From NCBI GenBank assembly GCA_002398365.1, contig DGYK01000065.1:1-64000 (forward strand): 64,000 nt of DNA, in the 5' to 3' direction. The translations under genes and the position numbers were made by a program. The stretch is from Flammeovirgaceae bacterium UBA5008. GTDB taxonomy: Bacteria > Bacteroidota > Bacteroidia > Cytophagales > Cyclobacteriaceae. The notes under the pieces are model-generated. The model worked only from the letters and a program-made list of their open reading frames with translations, had not been told where the DNA came from and made no database searches. Shown one piece after another: positions 26,489-37,148 of this stretch. Numbering within the stretch: the stretch's first letter is position 1; each line of letters opens with the position of its first letter.

Positions 26489-26632
26489 TTTTTGAAAACA
26501 GTGATTTCTACCCGGTTGAGTGTAAAGAAGGATTGGGAACAGGAAGTGATACGATCAGAACCACTAAAAGAAGTCAGCCACCCTGAACAAGTAGTTATAA
26601 GGGTTTTTAAAAACAGTTATTTCTACCTGTTT
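26489..26632. repeat. Pair of direct repeats in the giant-gene upstream region
   Basis: Two near-identical 28-nt segments start at about 26489 and 26604, 115 bp apart, each reading TTTTT(G/A)AAAACAGT(G/T)ATTTCTACC with small differences. They lie in the 554-nt gap between the divergent kinase and the giant gene, and could be binding sites for the LuxR-type response regulator. Nothing else recognised in this gap, including a short antisense open frame at 26140-26325 that I do not trust. Confidence 0.5.
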
Positions 26633-26684
26633 TTTAATGCAAGCTGAAAGGGAGATTTGTAGTAGGTGAAAAAACACTTGATAT

Positions 26685-29600
26685 ATGGCCAAATCGAAGT
26701 CTATAGCTGATCATCCGAACAAAATTAAAAACGATTTACTCACCTTCGATCAATACGAAATTTTTTACAGACGATTTCAAGCTAAAGCAACGTGCGGTTG
26801 TGAATACCTGTCTAAAATTACCAAAGCAATCATAGCCCTCTCGTTTTTAATCGCGATTGAGAGCACTGGGCTAATGGCGCAAACCCTTAATGTGAAGCAA
26901 GCTGCTTTTGTTCAAAATGGGTATGGATCATCTCCTAGTCTTCTTAAAGCGGGAAATGTTTTTGTCGCGGGCAACTATGCCTACGTAACAGGACAGGATT
27001 ATATGCAGATCATTGAAATTACTTCACCGGGCAACCCAATTCCACGAGGCGTGATATATAATGGTCAGGGTGGTGCGCAATTTTTAACGCCAACAGGAAT
27101 TTTTGTATCAGGGTCGTATGCTTACATCGTCACGCACAATTATCAATTAGAAATAATAAACATATCCAACCCCGACAATCCACAACACATCGCAGTTTAC
27201 AAAACAATGACAGATGCACTTGGCGATTTGGGTTGGGCAAGAGGCATTCACGTGCAAGGAAATTACGCATATATAAGTTCGGCAACCAAAGGCACTCAGG
27301 TAATTGATGTTTCCAAACCTGCTGAACCCAAATATGTCACTTTTATTGGCGGAACTTCATCACGGGTTACCATTGCGACAGTCAAAGGAATCACTTACGC
27401 TTTTATGGTGAGTGGTAGTTTGCTGCGAATTGCCAATATCAGCAACCCTTTATCTCCGATAACTTTGGATCTTAATGGCGCTGCCGCAGGCTCTGATTAT
27501 GACTTGGGCTCTGGCAACGCTACCGATGTGGCGGTTGCCGGCCACAACGTTTTTGTGACCACTAGGGGCATTCCTCCGACCTTCAATCCCACTGCCGATA
27601 ATAAGCTAATGAAAATCAATGTAGGCAATATGGCCAGCCCTCAGCTGAGAGGCACAATTACCACTGCCAATATCAACGACCCTCCCACGACAACGCCATA
27701 TCTTACCGGGCCCTTGTCAGTACGGGTTTTTGGATCGCAAGTCTATGTGCACGGTGCATTGGGTACGCTAATGGTGGCAGACACTGCAGGTACAATAAGT
27801 AACGCTATCAGCCATAGGGCCAGCCTTTACAATGCCAACATGGCAAATGAATACAACTACCCAACCAGAATGGCGGTGGCGGGCAACCACGCTTACATAC
27901 CCGGTTACACCAGCGGCACACTCACTATTGTAGACGTAAGTAATCCTCTCAGTCCGTTTGTTAAGAAAACCATCAACACGGGTACAAACGGAGTTCAAAT
28001 GCAAGGTCCTCGCAAGGTAGTGATCAAAGATAATTTTGCCTATCTCATAAGCAATGATGATTCATCGCTCGAGATCATCAATATCAATAACCCCTACAGC
28101 CCTCTCCATGCCTGCAAATTCACTGTAGCCAATGGCGCAGGCAATGGTCCGCGGTCGTTATTTGTACTGGGCACCTACGCATACATCGGCACTTCCAACA
28201 GCATCGAGATAGTGGATGTTTCCAACCCATACTTCCCAGTGTGGGTAAGCCGGGCTCAAAACGTGGGGGCTCCGTCAATTATACTAAATGATGTGAGAGA
28301 CCTATCAGCCCTTTCAGTTGGTGGGAAAACCTTTGTAGCAGCTGCCTCGAGAGGAAGTAACAGTGTTGCGATTATTGACGTGACTAATCCTGCAAGCCCC
28401 GCCCACAAGGCAACCGTAAACGATGGTCTTGGATCGGCACCTTTTCTTAATTCGCCCACTGGAATTTACATATTCGGGACGGATGCCTACGTTTTGTCGC
28501 GGCATAGTACCAACGTCACGGATAATCTAGGGGCGTTGCAAATAATAGATCTTAAAAATTTGGCAGCGGGTAACCCGATCGTTACAGGATTCTTGCAGGG
28601 AGTGGGAAGTGATTGGCAACCTACCAATGGAGAGGGAGACCAATCGAGTAGTCCAGGCTTCGGAGCAAATCGGATTGTAATCGCGCAAGTCGGGGCAACC
28701 AGGTATGCCTATATAGCCGATACCAGGAATGCTGCATTAAAAATTGTAAACGTGACTAATAACCTTGCGCCCGTTCTAACCGGTAACACAGGCCAAAGGG
28801 GAAGTCTTTCTGGCAGCAAAGGCATTGCCTTGTTTGACAAGTATGCGCTGGTAAGCTTTTTCAATCTCGATGGTGCGCCCGCACCAGCTGACTTTGGAGT
28901 AGATATATGGGATGTCAGCAACCCGGCCCTTCCAGTGCACGTCATCAACCCAATAACAAATAACAATCTCAATGGAACCCTCAGGAACAGCGATGGAAAT
29001 GGGGCAAACCTATATACGCCAATATCGATAACCGTTGATGGCACGTATGCTTATGTGGCCGTAGATGGATTTATTGACCAGGGACTTAGTGTATTGGACT
29101 TGTACTCTCCGGATATTGCTTCCGTTTCTGGTTTTTCTCCGCTCAGCGGCTCAGTTGGATCCTCTGTGACTGTCAACGGGAGCAACTTCAACACCTTGTT
29201 GACAGCTACCATCGATGGTATTCCAGCCACAGTGACCAATGTTACAGCCAGCACACTTACACTCACCGTTCCGCCCAACGCCACTATAGGAAAAATCGCC
29301 ATCTTTGGCAGCAAGGAATTGGCCAGAAGCAGCGCCAATTTTCTGGTGATTCCTAATGCCAACCCGGCCACCACGGTAACTCAAAACAGTTTCACGGCCA
29401 ATTGGTCGGATGTGGGAGCAACAACCTATTTCCTTGATGTTTCGACCAACAACTCATTCTCAACTTTTATAGCCAGCAATAACAACAGGAACGTTAGCAA
29501 CGTAACGTCAGCCTCCGTATCAGGACTCGCTCCCGGTACCAACTATTTTTATCGCATAAGGTCTAACGATGGCACTACTTCATCCGGTAATTCATCTTTT

Positions 29601-32600
29601 GAATCAGTGCTCACCATTCCAGCAACACCAACACCGGGTGCTACAACGGCCATTACCCAATCTGGCTTTACATTAAACTGGAATGCTGTGGGTGGTGTTG
29701 TCAGCAACTATTTTCTGGATGTAGCAACCAATGTGAGTTTTACCAACTATGTGCCGGGTTACAATAATCTGAGTGTGCCGGGCAATGTGACTACACAAGT
29801 GGTTTCGGGTTTAAACCCAGGTACCTATTACGCCCGCATTCGTTCTGCAAACGCGAGTGGTTCTTCACCCAACTCTACCATAGTGACCGTTGCCACGGTG
29901 CCTCCCAATCCAATTGCGGTGGAATCTTCTTCAGTCACTTCTACTGCATTTGCAGCCAAGTGGAATTCATCAACCGGTGCAACCAGTTATCTGCTGGATG
30001 TATCGAGAGATAATTTTGCCACATTCGCAAAAACAGCGTGGCTTAATGGAGCCAACAGAGCTTTTGTATCTGGCAATTATGCTTATGTGGCCAGTGAGTT
30101 TGATGCGGCTCTTCAAATTGTAGATATCAGTAATCCGGCCAAACCGAAACCAGCAGGAACTTTATTAGATGGCGGAAGCGGAATACCTTATCTATCAAAC
30201 GCGTATGGTATTGACGTGGTAGGCAATTACGCCTATGTTTCAGGCTACAATGACAATGCATTAGAGATTATTAATGTATCCAATCCGGCAATGCCTGTTC
30301 ACACCGGCAGTTTGTTGCACGGTGCCGGAGGCGCGACATTAATCAACCCCACCGGAATAGATGTGTTTGGTAACTATGCGTATATCGCAAGCTTTAATGG
30401 CGATGCGCTGGAGATCGTTGACATTACTAACCCGAACACACCGATTCATGCCGGTAAGATTTTGAACGGTGGGACTGTGGAATTAGATGGTTGCATCGAA
30501 GTGAGCGTTGATCCTGGCGGTGTCTATGCGTATGCGTTGGCAGGAGTTAGCGGAGCTTTAGAGATCATAGACATTACCAATAAGTCTGCACCCACGCATG
30601 TGAGTAAAATCACCAAAGCTACGGTGCCTGAACTTGCCTCTGCACGGGGTATGTTTGTATTGGGCAACTACGCCTACATTGTTTGCAACACGAATAATGC
30701 GTTGGTCATTATTAACATCACCAACAAAGCAGCCCCGGTTTTGGCAGGCAAACTTTTAAACGGTGGTGGTGGCGGAGCAGGTGCTTCTTTGCTGAGCCCC
30801 AATGGAATTTTTGTATCTGGCATCTATGCGTACATTGCCAGCACCAACAGCAACGCATTACAAATTGTAAATGTTTCTAATCCGACAACACCAACTCATG
30901 TCGGTAAAATCACCAGTGCCGCTGCTCCGGCACTTGGTGGGGCCTTCAATGTTTTTGTCTCCGGCAATCATGCGTATGTACCTAGTCGATTGCAAAACGC
31001 GCTGACAATCGTGGATGTTTCGATACCGGCAACCCCAACACAAAAAGGCACCATCAGTTCCGCATCGTTAAGTTCAATCAATGTGGGCACGGATACAACG
31101 TACAACGTATCAAATGTTTTACCGGGTACCTCCTATCAATATCGTGCTCGGGCCATTAATTCCAGTGGTACTTCGGGAAATTCCAATATCATTTCAACCA
31201 TCACCATACCCGCTGCCCCTGTTGCCATCGCTCCCACTGCTATCACCAACACCTCGTTTACCGCAAACTGGAATTTATCTACTGGTGCCACGTCTTACAC
31301 ACTAGAGTGGTCGACTAACGTTAATTTCAGCTCTCTAGCAGGAAGCTACACCTCTACAGGTATTGCTTCTTCTTACTTGGTAAACGCGAATGCGGAAGGT
31401 TCTTATTTCTATCGAGTGACGGCAACCAACTCGAGTGGAACTTCAGTAGTATCCAATGTAATTAATCTGAAAACATTATCCGGTGAGCCTGGTACCCAAG
31501 CTTCTTCCATTCTCTTCAGCGGTGTATCTAATACATCCTTTACCATTAATTGTACTTCGGGCACCGGAAACAACCGGTTGATTGTGGTAAGTGCCGGAGT
31601 CCCGTTGAATGCCTTGCCGGTAGATCAGATATCGTACAATGCTAGTCCAGTTTTTGGTTCGGGTTCCGCTCTTGGAAACGGCTTTGTGGTGAGCAATAAT
31701 TCCAGTAATTCAGTCATTGTCACAAATCTCCAGCCTGCCACCACTTACTTCGTTCAGGCGTTTGATTTTTTCAACGCTCCGGTTACGGGAGGAACTGAAA
31801 ATTACATAACCAGTACTGCCACAGGCAATCCGGCCAGTCAAATAACATTATCCACCCCACCTGCTATTCAACCCATCAATTTAAATTTTACCAATATAAC
31901 CTCTAACTCATTATCAGCTTCTTTTAATGCAAATGGAGGAAGCCCCTCTGGATATTTGACTGTGCGTTCATCCACTTCAGGTATTCCGATTGCTCCTACG
32001 AATGGGGTTGTATATTCGAACGGAAGTACGATTGGAAGCAACACCGTAGTATACGTTGGAAGTGCAACCTCATTTAGCGAAAGTGGTTTGACAGCGGGCA
32101 GTACGTATTATTATACAGTGTATCCGTACAACGGAAGTGGCTCAACATTGAATTACTTAACCGCACCTGCATTATTACAAAAATCAGTAACCATGGTGCC
32201 TCCGGCACCAGTAGCCGGATCAGCCACCAATGTTAAAGAAACAGAATTTACAGCCAACTGGTCTTCCGCTAATGGTGCCACCGGATATTCGCTTGATGTT
32301 TCATCCGATAACTTTATCACATTTGTACAAAAAGATTTGCCTGTTACAGGTACATCTATAATCATTTCAAATTTATTATCTGGCACATCGTATCAATATC
32401 GGGTAAGGGCAAACATTGTTACCGGCTCTCTTGTTTCAACTTATTCAAACTCCACGTTTTTAATCACACGACCCACTGCACCTGTAGCACAAAGTCCATC
32501 TTCGGTAACCCACAATTCATTTACTGCCCGATGGACTCAGCCCAAGGGTGCAACCGATTATAAATTAGAAGTATCGCTTAATAGTGATTTATCAAGTCCG

Positions 32601-35600
32601 ATATTTAATGGTAGCACAGGTGATGTTTCTGCTTATACTATCCCGGTACCAACCCCTGGTGTTACCTACTATTATCGAGTAACCGCGAGCAATCAGACGG
32701 GTTCATCAGCAGTATCTAACATTATTCAATTAACCTCATTGGCAACGCCAGCCAGCACACAATCATCAGGTATTACTTTTTCAAGCGTTACGAGTAACAG
32801 CATGACGGTCAATTTCTCTTTAGGAAATGGTACCTCTCACTTAGTTGTTGCCAGCGCAGGGTCACCGCTGATCACTGCATTACCGGATAATCAAAGAAAT
32901 TATGTGGTTGGCGAGGCCATCGGAAATGGCTTTGTGGTGGGCATTACAACGAGTGCCACATTTGTTAATGTTACCGGCCTTTCACCATCCACAACTTATT
33001 TTTTCCAAGTGTTTGATTATGCTGGTGCTGGTTTAACGGCCAACTATTTAACTACTACAGCTGCTAATAACCCTGCCAGTCAGGCTACGTTGGCTTCGAC
33101 CTCCACACTTACCCAACCTGCTAACCTTGTTTTCAGCAACATCACTACTACATCGTTAACCGGTAGTTTTACCGCTGCAGGTGGCAGCCCCAGTGGTTAC
33201 CTGGTGATACGATCAACAGCAGCAAGTATACCAACTGCACCTGTTAACGGAACAACCTACATAACCGGTTCAATTTATGGCACAGATAGAGTTGCTTTTG
33301 CGGGGGCTGGTATATCTTTTAATGATAGTGGCTTAGGCAATGGTATAACCTATTATTATACTATCTATCCGTTTACCGGTAGTGGGCCCACAACAAATTA
33401 TCTAACGAGCAATCCCCTTCAAAACTCCGTAACTACTATTCCACCTGCACCGGTTATTGCAAATGCAAGCGCAATAGGATCTAATGGATTTACGGCAAAC
33501 TGGTCGGCTACAACAGGGGCCGTTGATTACTTGCTGGATATTTCGACAGACAATTTTACTACACTGGTTCCCGGTTATAGTAGCTTATTGGTCGGTTCTG
33601 TTACCAGTTATCAGGCAGCAGGGCTTATTGCTGGCACTTCCTATCGATACCGGGTAAGAGCCAGAAACAACTCGGGTATTTCCGTAAGTTCAAATTCCTC
33701 AGCGGTTACTACACTGCCATCACCACCAACGGGTTTAAGTGTTTCCAATGTGGCTGATAATTCCTTTTCATTAACTTGGTCGAAATCATTAGGAGCAACC
33801 GGTTATTTTATTGATGTTTCACCGAACAGTTCATTTACCACACTCACTTATAACAATATCAATGCTGGCGATGTTTCTTCATTTTCTATCGGTGGATTAA
33901 CGGCAGGTAGCACTTATTATGTGCGTGTTCGGTCATCGAATACTACGGGATCTTCTTCGAACTCATCATCCGTTTCAGCCACTACCTATGCCGTTTTTCC
34001 AAGTCAGCAATCCGGTAGCCTATCGTTTAGTAATGTGAACAGTACTTCCATTACCGCAAATTTCACATCCGGCAATGGATCATCCCGATTGATGGTTGTT
34101 AGTTTTGGTGCGCCTCTCACAGCCACGCCTGTTAATGGTTTTTCATATAGTGCCGACACCAAATTTGGCTCAGGTACGCCTATTGGAAATGGCTTTGTAG
34201 TAAGCACGGGGGCGGGTCCGGTAACGGCCACTAATCTACAGCCAACTTCTTTATACTACTTTCAAGTTTTTGAATTTAATGGATCGGGCGGGACGGAGAA
34301 TTATAATAAACAGACCGTGATCGGTAATCCATTAAGTCAATCTACTATTTCATTTACTCCACTAGAGCAACCCACTAATCTTTTATTCTCCGGACAAACA
34401 TCTTCATCGGTTAATGTTTCATTTACACCAGCGGTCAATAATCCATCAGGATATTTAGTGCTTCGCACAACCAATGCTGCACCTTCGGTTGCACCCGTCA
34501 ATGGAACAGCTTATACAATTGGAACATCCTTAGGCAATTCCGTGGTGGCCTCTGTTGGACCGAGTGTTTCATTTTTTGATGGTGGATTGCCTACGGAGAA
34601 AACTTACACCTATACGGTATATGCGTATAATGGAGTTGGTTCAACTTCCAGCTATCGGGTGGTAAATCCATTACAGGCTAATGTAATTTTGGACACAACC
34701 CCTCCGGTGATTAGCTTCCCGATCAGCAACCCTACCTCCATCACCGAGGGTAATACACCCTTGTTTAATGCAACGGTCACCGACAATGTGAGCGTAAACT
34801 CAGTGACGTTCTTTTATCGAGGAATTTCGCAATTAAATTTTAAAAGCGTTGCTATGAATAGTGGTACGAGTAACAATTACTCAGTGCAAATTCAATCCGA
34901 TTGGTATGACTCACTGGGATTGGAGTACTATGTACAGGCGATTGATCAGAATAATAATACATCTGCTCGCGGCAGCAGCTTCTTTGCCCGATTGATAAAA
35001 CCATCCATTACGTTGCCATCGCTGCCAACCGGCACCGGGTTAGCCGATTATCGAATCGTGTCGTTCCCCTACTTACTTCCTGTAAATAATGATGTAACAA
35101 CTGTCTACAGCAATGTTCCATGGAATGATAATACAAAGGCAGGGCTGTGGTGGTGGAATCCTTCTGCGAATAACGGGCTGGGCGGCTACGATCAGTATGG
35201 AAAGAGCCCCACCTTGAGAACGATTGATCCCGGCAAGGGCTATTGGGTGATCACCAGTTCACCGGTAACACCACAACTTACCAATGTGCCGGCACCGAAT
35301 TATAATAAAGATAAGTTGTATCAAATGAATTTGAAGCCCGGATGGAATCAAATCGGCAATCCCTATCCCATTTCAGTTTCATGGGATGAAGTGATTGCCT
35401 ATAACGAAGCGCGCGGCTCAGGAGCATTTGGCAAACTCAATATCTATGACGGTCAGACCATCAAAGAAGCAACGGGAAACACTTTATTGAAAGCTTTTCA
35501 GGGAGGCTTTGTTAAGAACCTCACCTCCTCTGATATCACCCTACAAATTCCTATGCCCGGACAAGCGAAAGGTGGTAGAAAAGCAACTTCAGAAAATAGT

Positions 35601-36329
35601 GACATCACACAAGAAGACTGGAGGTTATTTCTACACATACAACAAGGTGGAATAAAAAATGAGTTAGGTGGATTTGGTATGCATCCCAAGGCAACGATAG
35701 GAGAAGATCCATTCGACAATTTCAACATACCCGCTTTTGTAAATGCACCTGAAGTGCAGTTTTCGCGAATCGAAGCACCAAAAAGTATATTCAGCAGTGA
35801 TGTGGTGAAAACACAGGCCCATTTTGTATGGACGTTTAAACCAAAAGGTGTAGGCACCCATAAAGCACGTCTATCATGGAACGAGCAGATAATAACTGGT
35901 GATCAGCAACTATTTTTATTGGATGAGGAAAATCTAAATATCGTTGACATGAGTCAAGTGAGCTATTATGATTTCAACTTGTCAGCCAACTGCAGCTTCA
36001 AAATTTATTATGGCAAAGATGCACTCCAATCGATCACATCTGAAAAAATTCAAATCAGCGAGCCACATCCAAACCCTGTTTCGGCAGATAACTTAGTGGC
36101 TTTCAAGATGGCTCTTCCTCAGACAGTGGATCCGTATTCTGTTCAGATTCAAGTTTTCAACCTGCAGGGTATTACGATCTATAAGTCCGAAAAGAAATTT
36201 GCCGAAGGCTTACGTAAATTAGAACTAGAACTTAATTCAGATCTACCTGCAGGCACTTACTTGTATCAGGTTGTGGTGTCATCTCCGAATTTACAGGAAT
36301 CTCGCACCGGAAAACTCATAAAGAAATAA
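26685..36329 (+). CDS. Giant type IX-secreted surface protein with LVIVD propellers and FN3-like modules
   Basis: The 3214 residues begin with an unusually long N-region (to about 64, ending TGLMAQ) and a signal core at ITKAIIALSFLIAIES. LVIVD repeats fill about 72-810 (NYAYVSG..LEIINISNP style). A TIG domain lies at 808-892 and two FN3 domains at 890-1068. A third FN3 is split at about 1113 by a second LVIVD block (to 1464). Then three about 417-residue super-repeats (FN3, FN3, a GNGF module, a GSPSGYL module), an Ig-like domain (2671-2770), a SFPY/WWWN domain (2785-2958), and a C-terminal type A sorting domain (about 3124-3214) ending GKLIKK. It should be displayed through the type IX system. 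The gene precedes a KNH-domain protein and a caspase-like protease. Confidence 0.9.
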   Translation: MAKSKSIADHPNKIKNDLLTFDQYEIFYRRFQAKATCGCEYLSKITKAIIALSFLIAIESTGLMAQTLNVKQAAFVQNGYGSSPSLLKAGNVFVAGNYAYVTGQDYMQIIEITSPGNPIPRGVIYNGQGGAQFLTPTGIFVSGSYAYIVTHNYQLEIINISNPDNPQHIAVYKTMTDALGDLGWARGIHVQGNYAYISSATKGTQVIDVSKPAEPKYVTFIGGTSSRVTIATVKGITYAFMVSGSLLRIANISNPLSPITLDLNGAAAGSDYDLGSGNATDVAVAGHNVFVTTRGIPPTFNPTADNKLMKINVGNMASPQLRGTITTANINDPPTTTPYLTGPLSVRVFGSQVYVHGALGTLMVADTAGTISNAISHRASLYNANMANEYNYPTRMAVAGNHAYIPGYTSGTLTIVDVSNPLSPFVKKTINTGTNGVQMQGPRKVVIKDNFAYLISNDDSSLEIININNPYSPLHACKFTVANGAGNGPRSLFVLGTYAYIGTSNSIEIVDVSNPYFPVWVSRAQNVGAPSIILNDVRDLSALSVGGKTFVAAASRGSNSVAIIDVTNPASPAHKATVNDGLGSAPFLNSPTGIYIFGTDAYVLSRHSTNVTDNLGALQIIDLKNLAAGNPIVTGFLQGVGSDWQPTNGEGDQSSSPGFGANRIVIAQVGATRYAYIADTRNAALKIVNVTNNLAPVLTGNTGQRGSLSGSKGIALFDKYALVSFFNLDGAPAPADFGVDIWDVSNPALPVHVINPITNNNLNGTLRNSDGNGANLYTPISITVDGTYAYVAVDGFIDQGLSVLDLYSPDIASVSGFSPLSGSVGSSVTVNGSNFNTLLTATIDGIPATVTNVTASTLTLTVPPNATIGKIAIFGSKELARSSANFLVIPNANPATTVTQNSFTANWSDVGATTYFLDVSTNNSFSTFIASNNNRNVSNVTSASVSGLAPGTNYFYRIRSNDGTTSSGNSSFESVLTIPATPTPGATTAITQSGFTLNWNAVGGVVSNYFLDVATNVSFTNYVPGYNNLSVPGNVTTQVVSGLNPGTYYARIRSANASGSSPNSTIVTVATVPPNPIAVESSSVTSTAFAAKWNSSTGATSYLLDVSRDNFATFAKTAWLNGANRAFVSGNYAYVASEFDAALQIVDISNPAKPKPAGTLLDGGSGIPYLSNAYGIDVVGNYAYVSGYNDNALEIINVSNPAMPVHTGSLLHGAGGATLINPTGIDVFGNYAYIASFNGDALEIVDITNPNTPIHAGKILNGGTVELDGCIEVSVDPGGVYAYALAGVSGALEIIDITNKSAPTHVSKITKATVPELASARGMFVLGNYAYIVCNTNNALVIINITNKAAPVLAGKLLNGGGGGAGASLLSPNGIFVSGIYAYIASTNSNALQIVNVSNPTTPTHVGKITSAAAPALGGAFNVFVSGNHAYVPSRLQNALTIVDVSIPATPTQKGTISSASLSSINVGTDTTYNVSNVLPGTSYQYRARAINSSGTSGNSNIISTITIPAAPVAIAPTAITNTSFTANWNLSTGATSYTLEWSTNVNFSSLAGSYTSTGIASSYLVNANAEGSYFYRVTATNSSGTSVVSNVINLKTLSGEPGTQASSILFSGVSNTSFTINCTSGTGNNRLIVVSAGVPLNALPVDQISYNASPVFGSGSALGNGFVVSNNSSNSVIVTNLQPATTYFVQAFDFFNAPVTGGTENYITSTATGNPASQITLSTPPAIQPINLNFTNITSNSLSASFNANGGSPSGYLTVRSSTSGIPIAPTNGVVYSNGSTIGSNTVVYVGSATSFSESGLTAGSTYYYTVYPYNGSGSTLNYLTAPALLQKSVTMVPPAPVAGSATNVKETEFTANWSSANGATGYSLDVSSDNFITFVQKDLPVTGTSIIISNLLSGTSYQYRVRANIVTGSLVSTYSNSTFLITRPTAPVAQSPSSVTHNSFTARWTQPKGATDYKLEVSLNSDLSSPIFNGSTGDVSAYTIPVPTPGVTYYYRVTASNQTGSSAVSNIIQLTSLATPASTQSSGITFSSVTSNSMTVNFSLGNGTSHLVVASAGSPLITALPDNQRNYVVGEAIGNGFVVGITTSATFVNVTGLSPSTTYFFQVFDYAGAGLTANYLTTTAANNPASQATLASTSTLTQPANLVFSNITTTSLTGSFTAAGGSPSGYLVIRSTAASIPTAPVNGTTYITGSIYGTDRVAFAGAGISFNDSGLGNGITYYYTIYPFTGSGPTTNYLTSNPLQNSVTTIPPAPVIANASAIGSNGFTANWSATTGAVDYLLDISTDNFTTLVPGYSSLLVGSVTSYQAAGLIAGTSYRYRVRARNNSGISVSSNSSAVTTLPSPPTGLSVSNVADNSFSLTWSKSLGATGYFIDVSPNSSFTTLTYNNINAGDVSSFSIGGLTAGSTYYVRVRSSNTTGSSSNSSSVSATTYAVFPSQQSGSLSFSNVNSTSITANFTSGNGSSRLMVVSFGAPLTATPVNGFSYSADTKFGSGTPIGNGFVVSTGAGPVTATNLQPTSLYYFQVFEFNGSGGTENYNKQTVIGNPLSQSTISFTPLEQPTNLLFSGQTSSSVNVSFTPAVNNPSGYLVLRTTNAAPSVAPVNGTAYTIGTSLGNSVVASVGPSVSFFDGGLPTEKTYTYTVYAYNGVGSTSSYRVVNPLQANVILDTTPPVISFPISNPTSITEGNTPLFNATVTDNVSVNSVTFFYRGISQLNFKSVAMNSGTSNNYSVQIQSDWYDSLGLEYYVQAIDQNNNTSARGSSFFARLIKPSITLPSLPTGTGLADYRIVSFPYLLPVNNDVTTVYSNVPWNDNTKAGLWWWNPSANNGLGGYDQYGKSPTLRTIDPGKGYWVITSSPVTPQLTNVPAPNYNKDKLYQMNLKPGWNQIGNPYPISVSWDEVIAYNEARGSGAFGKLNIYDGQTIKEATGNTLLKAFQGGFVKNLTSSDITLQIPMPGQAKGGRKATSENSDITQEDWRLFLHIQQGGIKNELGGFGMHPKATIGEDPFDNFNIPAFVNAPEVQFSRIEAPKSIFSSDVVKTQAHFVWTFKPKGVGTHKARLSWNEQIITGDQQLFLLDEENLNIVDMSQVSYYDFNLSANCSFKIYYGKDALQSITSEKIQISEPHPNPVSADNLVAFKMALPQTVDPYSVQIQVFNLQGITIYKSEKKFAEGLRKLELELNSDLPAGTYLYQVVVSSPNLQESRTGKLIKK

Positions 36330-36401
36330 AAAGGCTGTATTTCAAATACGTAACATCATCTAATCAGACATCAAGTGATCAAAAAAATAAAAAATTAATA
36401 T

Positions 36402-37145
36402 ATGAAGATAAAAAGATACTTACTTCTTGTTTTGGGATTGTTCATACTGTTGAATGGCCATGTCAACGCTCAAAACATAAATATTGATTTCATCGAGTTT
36501 GAAGGCCGCAACATTGTGGTACACTACACGCTGGATGATGGGGCCAACAGCAATCGCCAATTTCTCGTGCAGCTCTATTCTTCACAGGATAACTTCTCTA
36601 CACCTCTTACAAGAGTCAGTGGCGATTTCGGAACAGAAGTAACCGCAGGATTTGACAAGAAGATAGTCTGGGATATTACTCAGGAACTGGGTGCCTATGA
36701 AGGTACCATTTCGCTGGAATTGCGCGGACGAGTGTATGTTCCGTTCGTCAAATTGAGTTTAGAGGAGAATCAGATTTTTAAACGCGGAAAAAACTATCCA
36801 TTGAACTGGACATCCGGAAATTTGAGCGGCCAGGTAAACATTGAACTTTATAATAATGCGGGCGAACGGATTTGGGGTGAAAATAATGTTCCCAATGTTG
36901 GCAAGTTCGACTGGTATCTTCCCGCGAGCGTTAAAGCGGGAAATGATTACAAATTAAAGTTCACCAATGTGAAAGACAGAAACGATGTTGTGTTTTCCAA
37001 AGCCATCACCATCAAACCTAAAATTCCATTATTAATAAAACTGGGCACCGGCATTCTATTGGCAGGGGCTGCTGCCTACGTCATCTCAACGAGCACCACT
37101 TCCAGCGAGCCTACACCATTTCCCACACCTATATCTCCAAGATAA
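36402..37145 (+). CDS. Kre9/KNH-like domain protein with C-terminal membrane segment
   Basis: A 247-residue protein with a signal peptide (LLLVLGLFILLNGHVNAQ). Residues 20-115 are a beta-rich domain (FLVQLYSSQDNFSTPLTRVSG). Residues 120-205 resemble the Kre9/KNH Ser-Thr-rich Ig-like module (YPLNWTSGNLSGQVNIELYNNAG). One hydrophobic segment (LLIKLGTGILLAGAAAYVIS) and a Pro/Thr-rich tail end the chain. It follows the giant gene by 72 nt and precedes the caspase-like gene by 3 nt, so the three probably form a unit. It may anchor or present the others in the envelope. Function unknown. Confidence 0.75.
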   Translation: MKIKRYLLLVLGLFILLNGHVNAQNINIDFIEFEGRNIVVHYTLDDGANSNRQFLVQLYSSQDNFSTPLTRVSGDFGTEVTAGFDKKIVWDITQELGAYEGTISLELRGRVYVPFVKLSLEENQIFKRGKNYPLNWTSGNLSGQVNIELYNNAGERIWGENNVPNVGKFDWYLPASVKAGNDYKLKFTNVKDRNDVVFSKAITIKPKIPLLIKLGTGILLAGAAAYVISTSTTSSEPTPFPTPISPR

Positions 37146-37148
37146 CAA

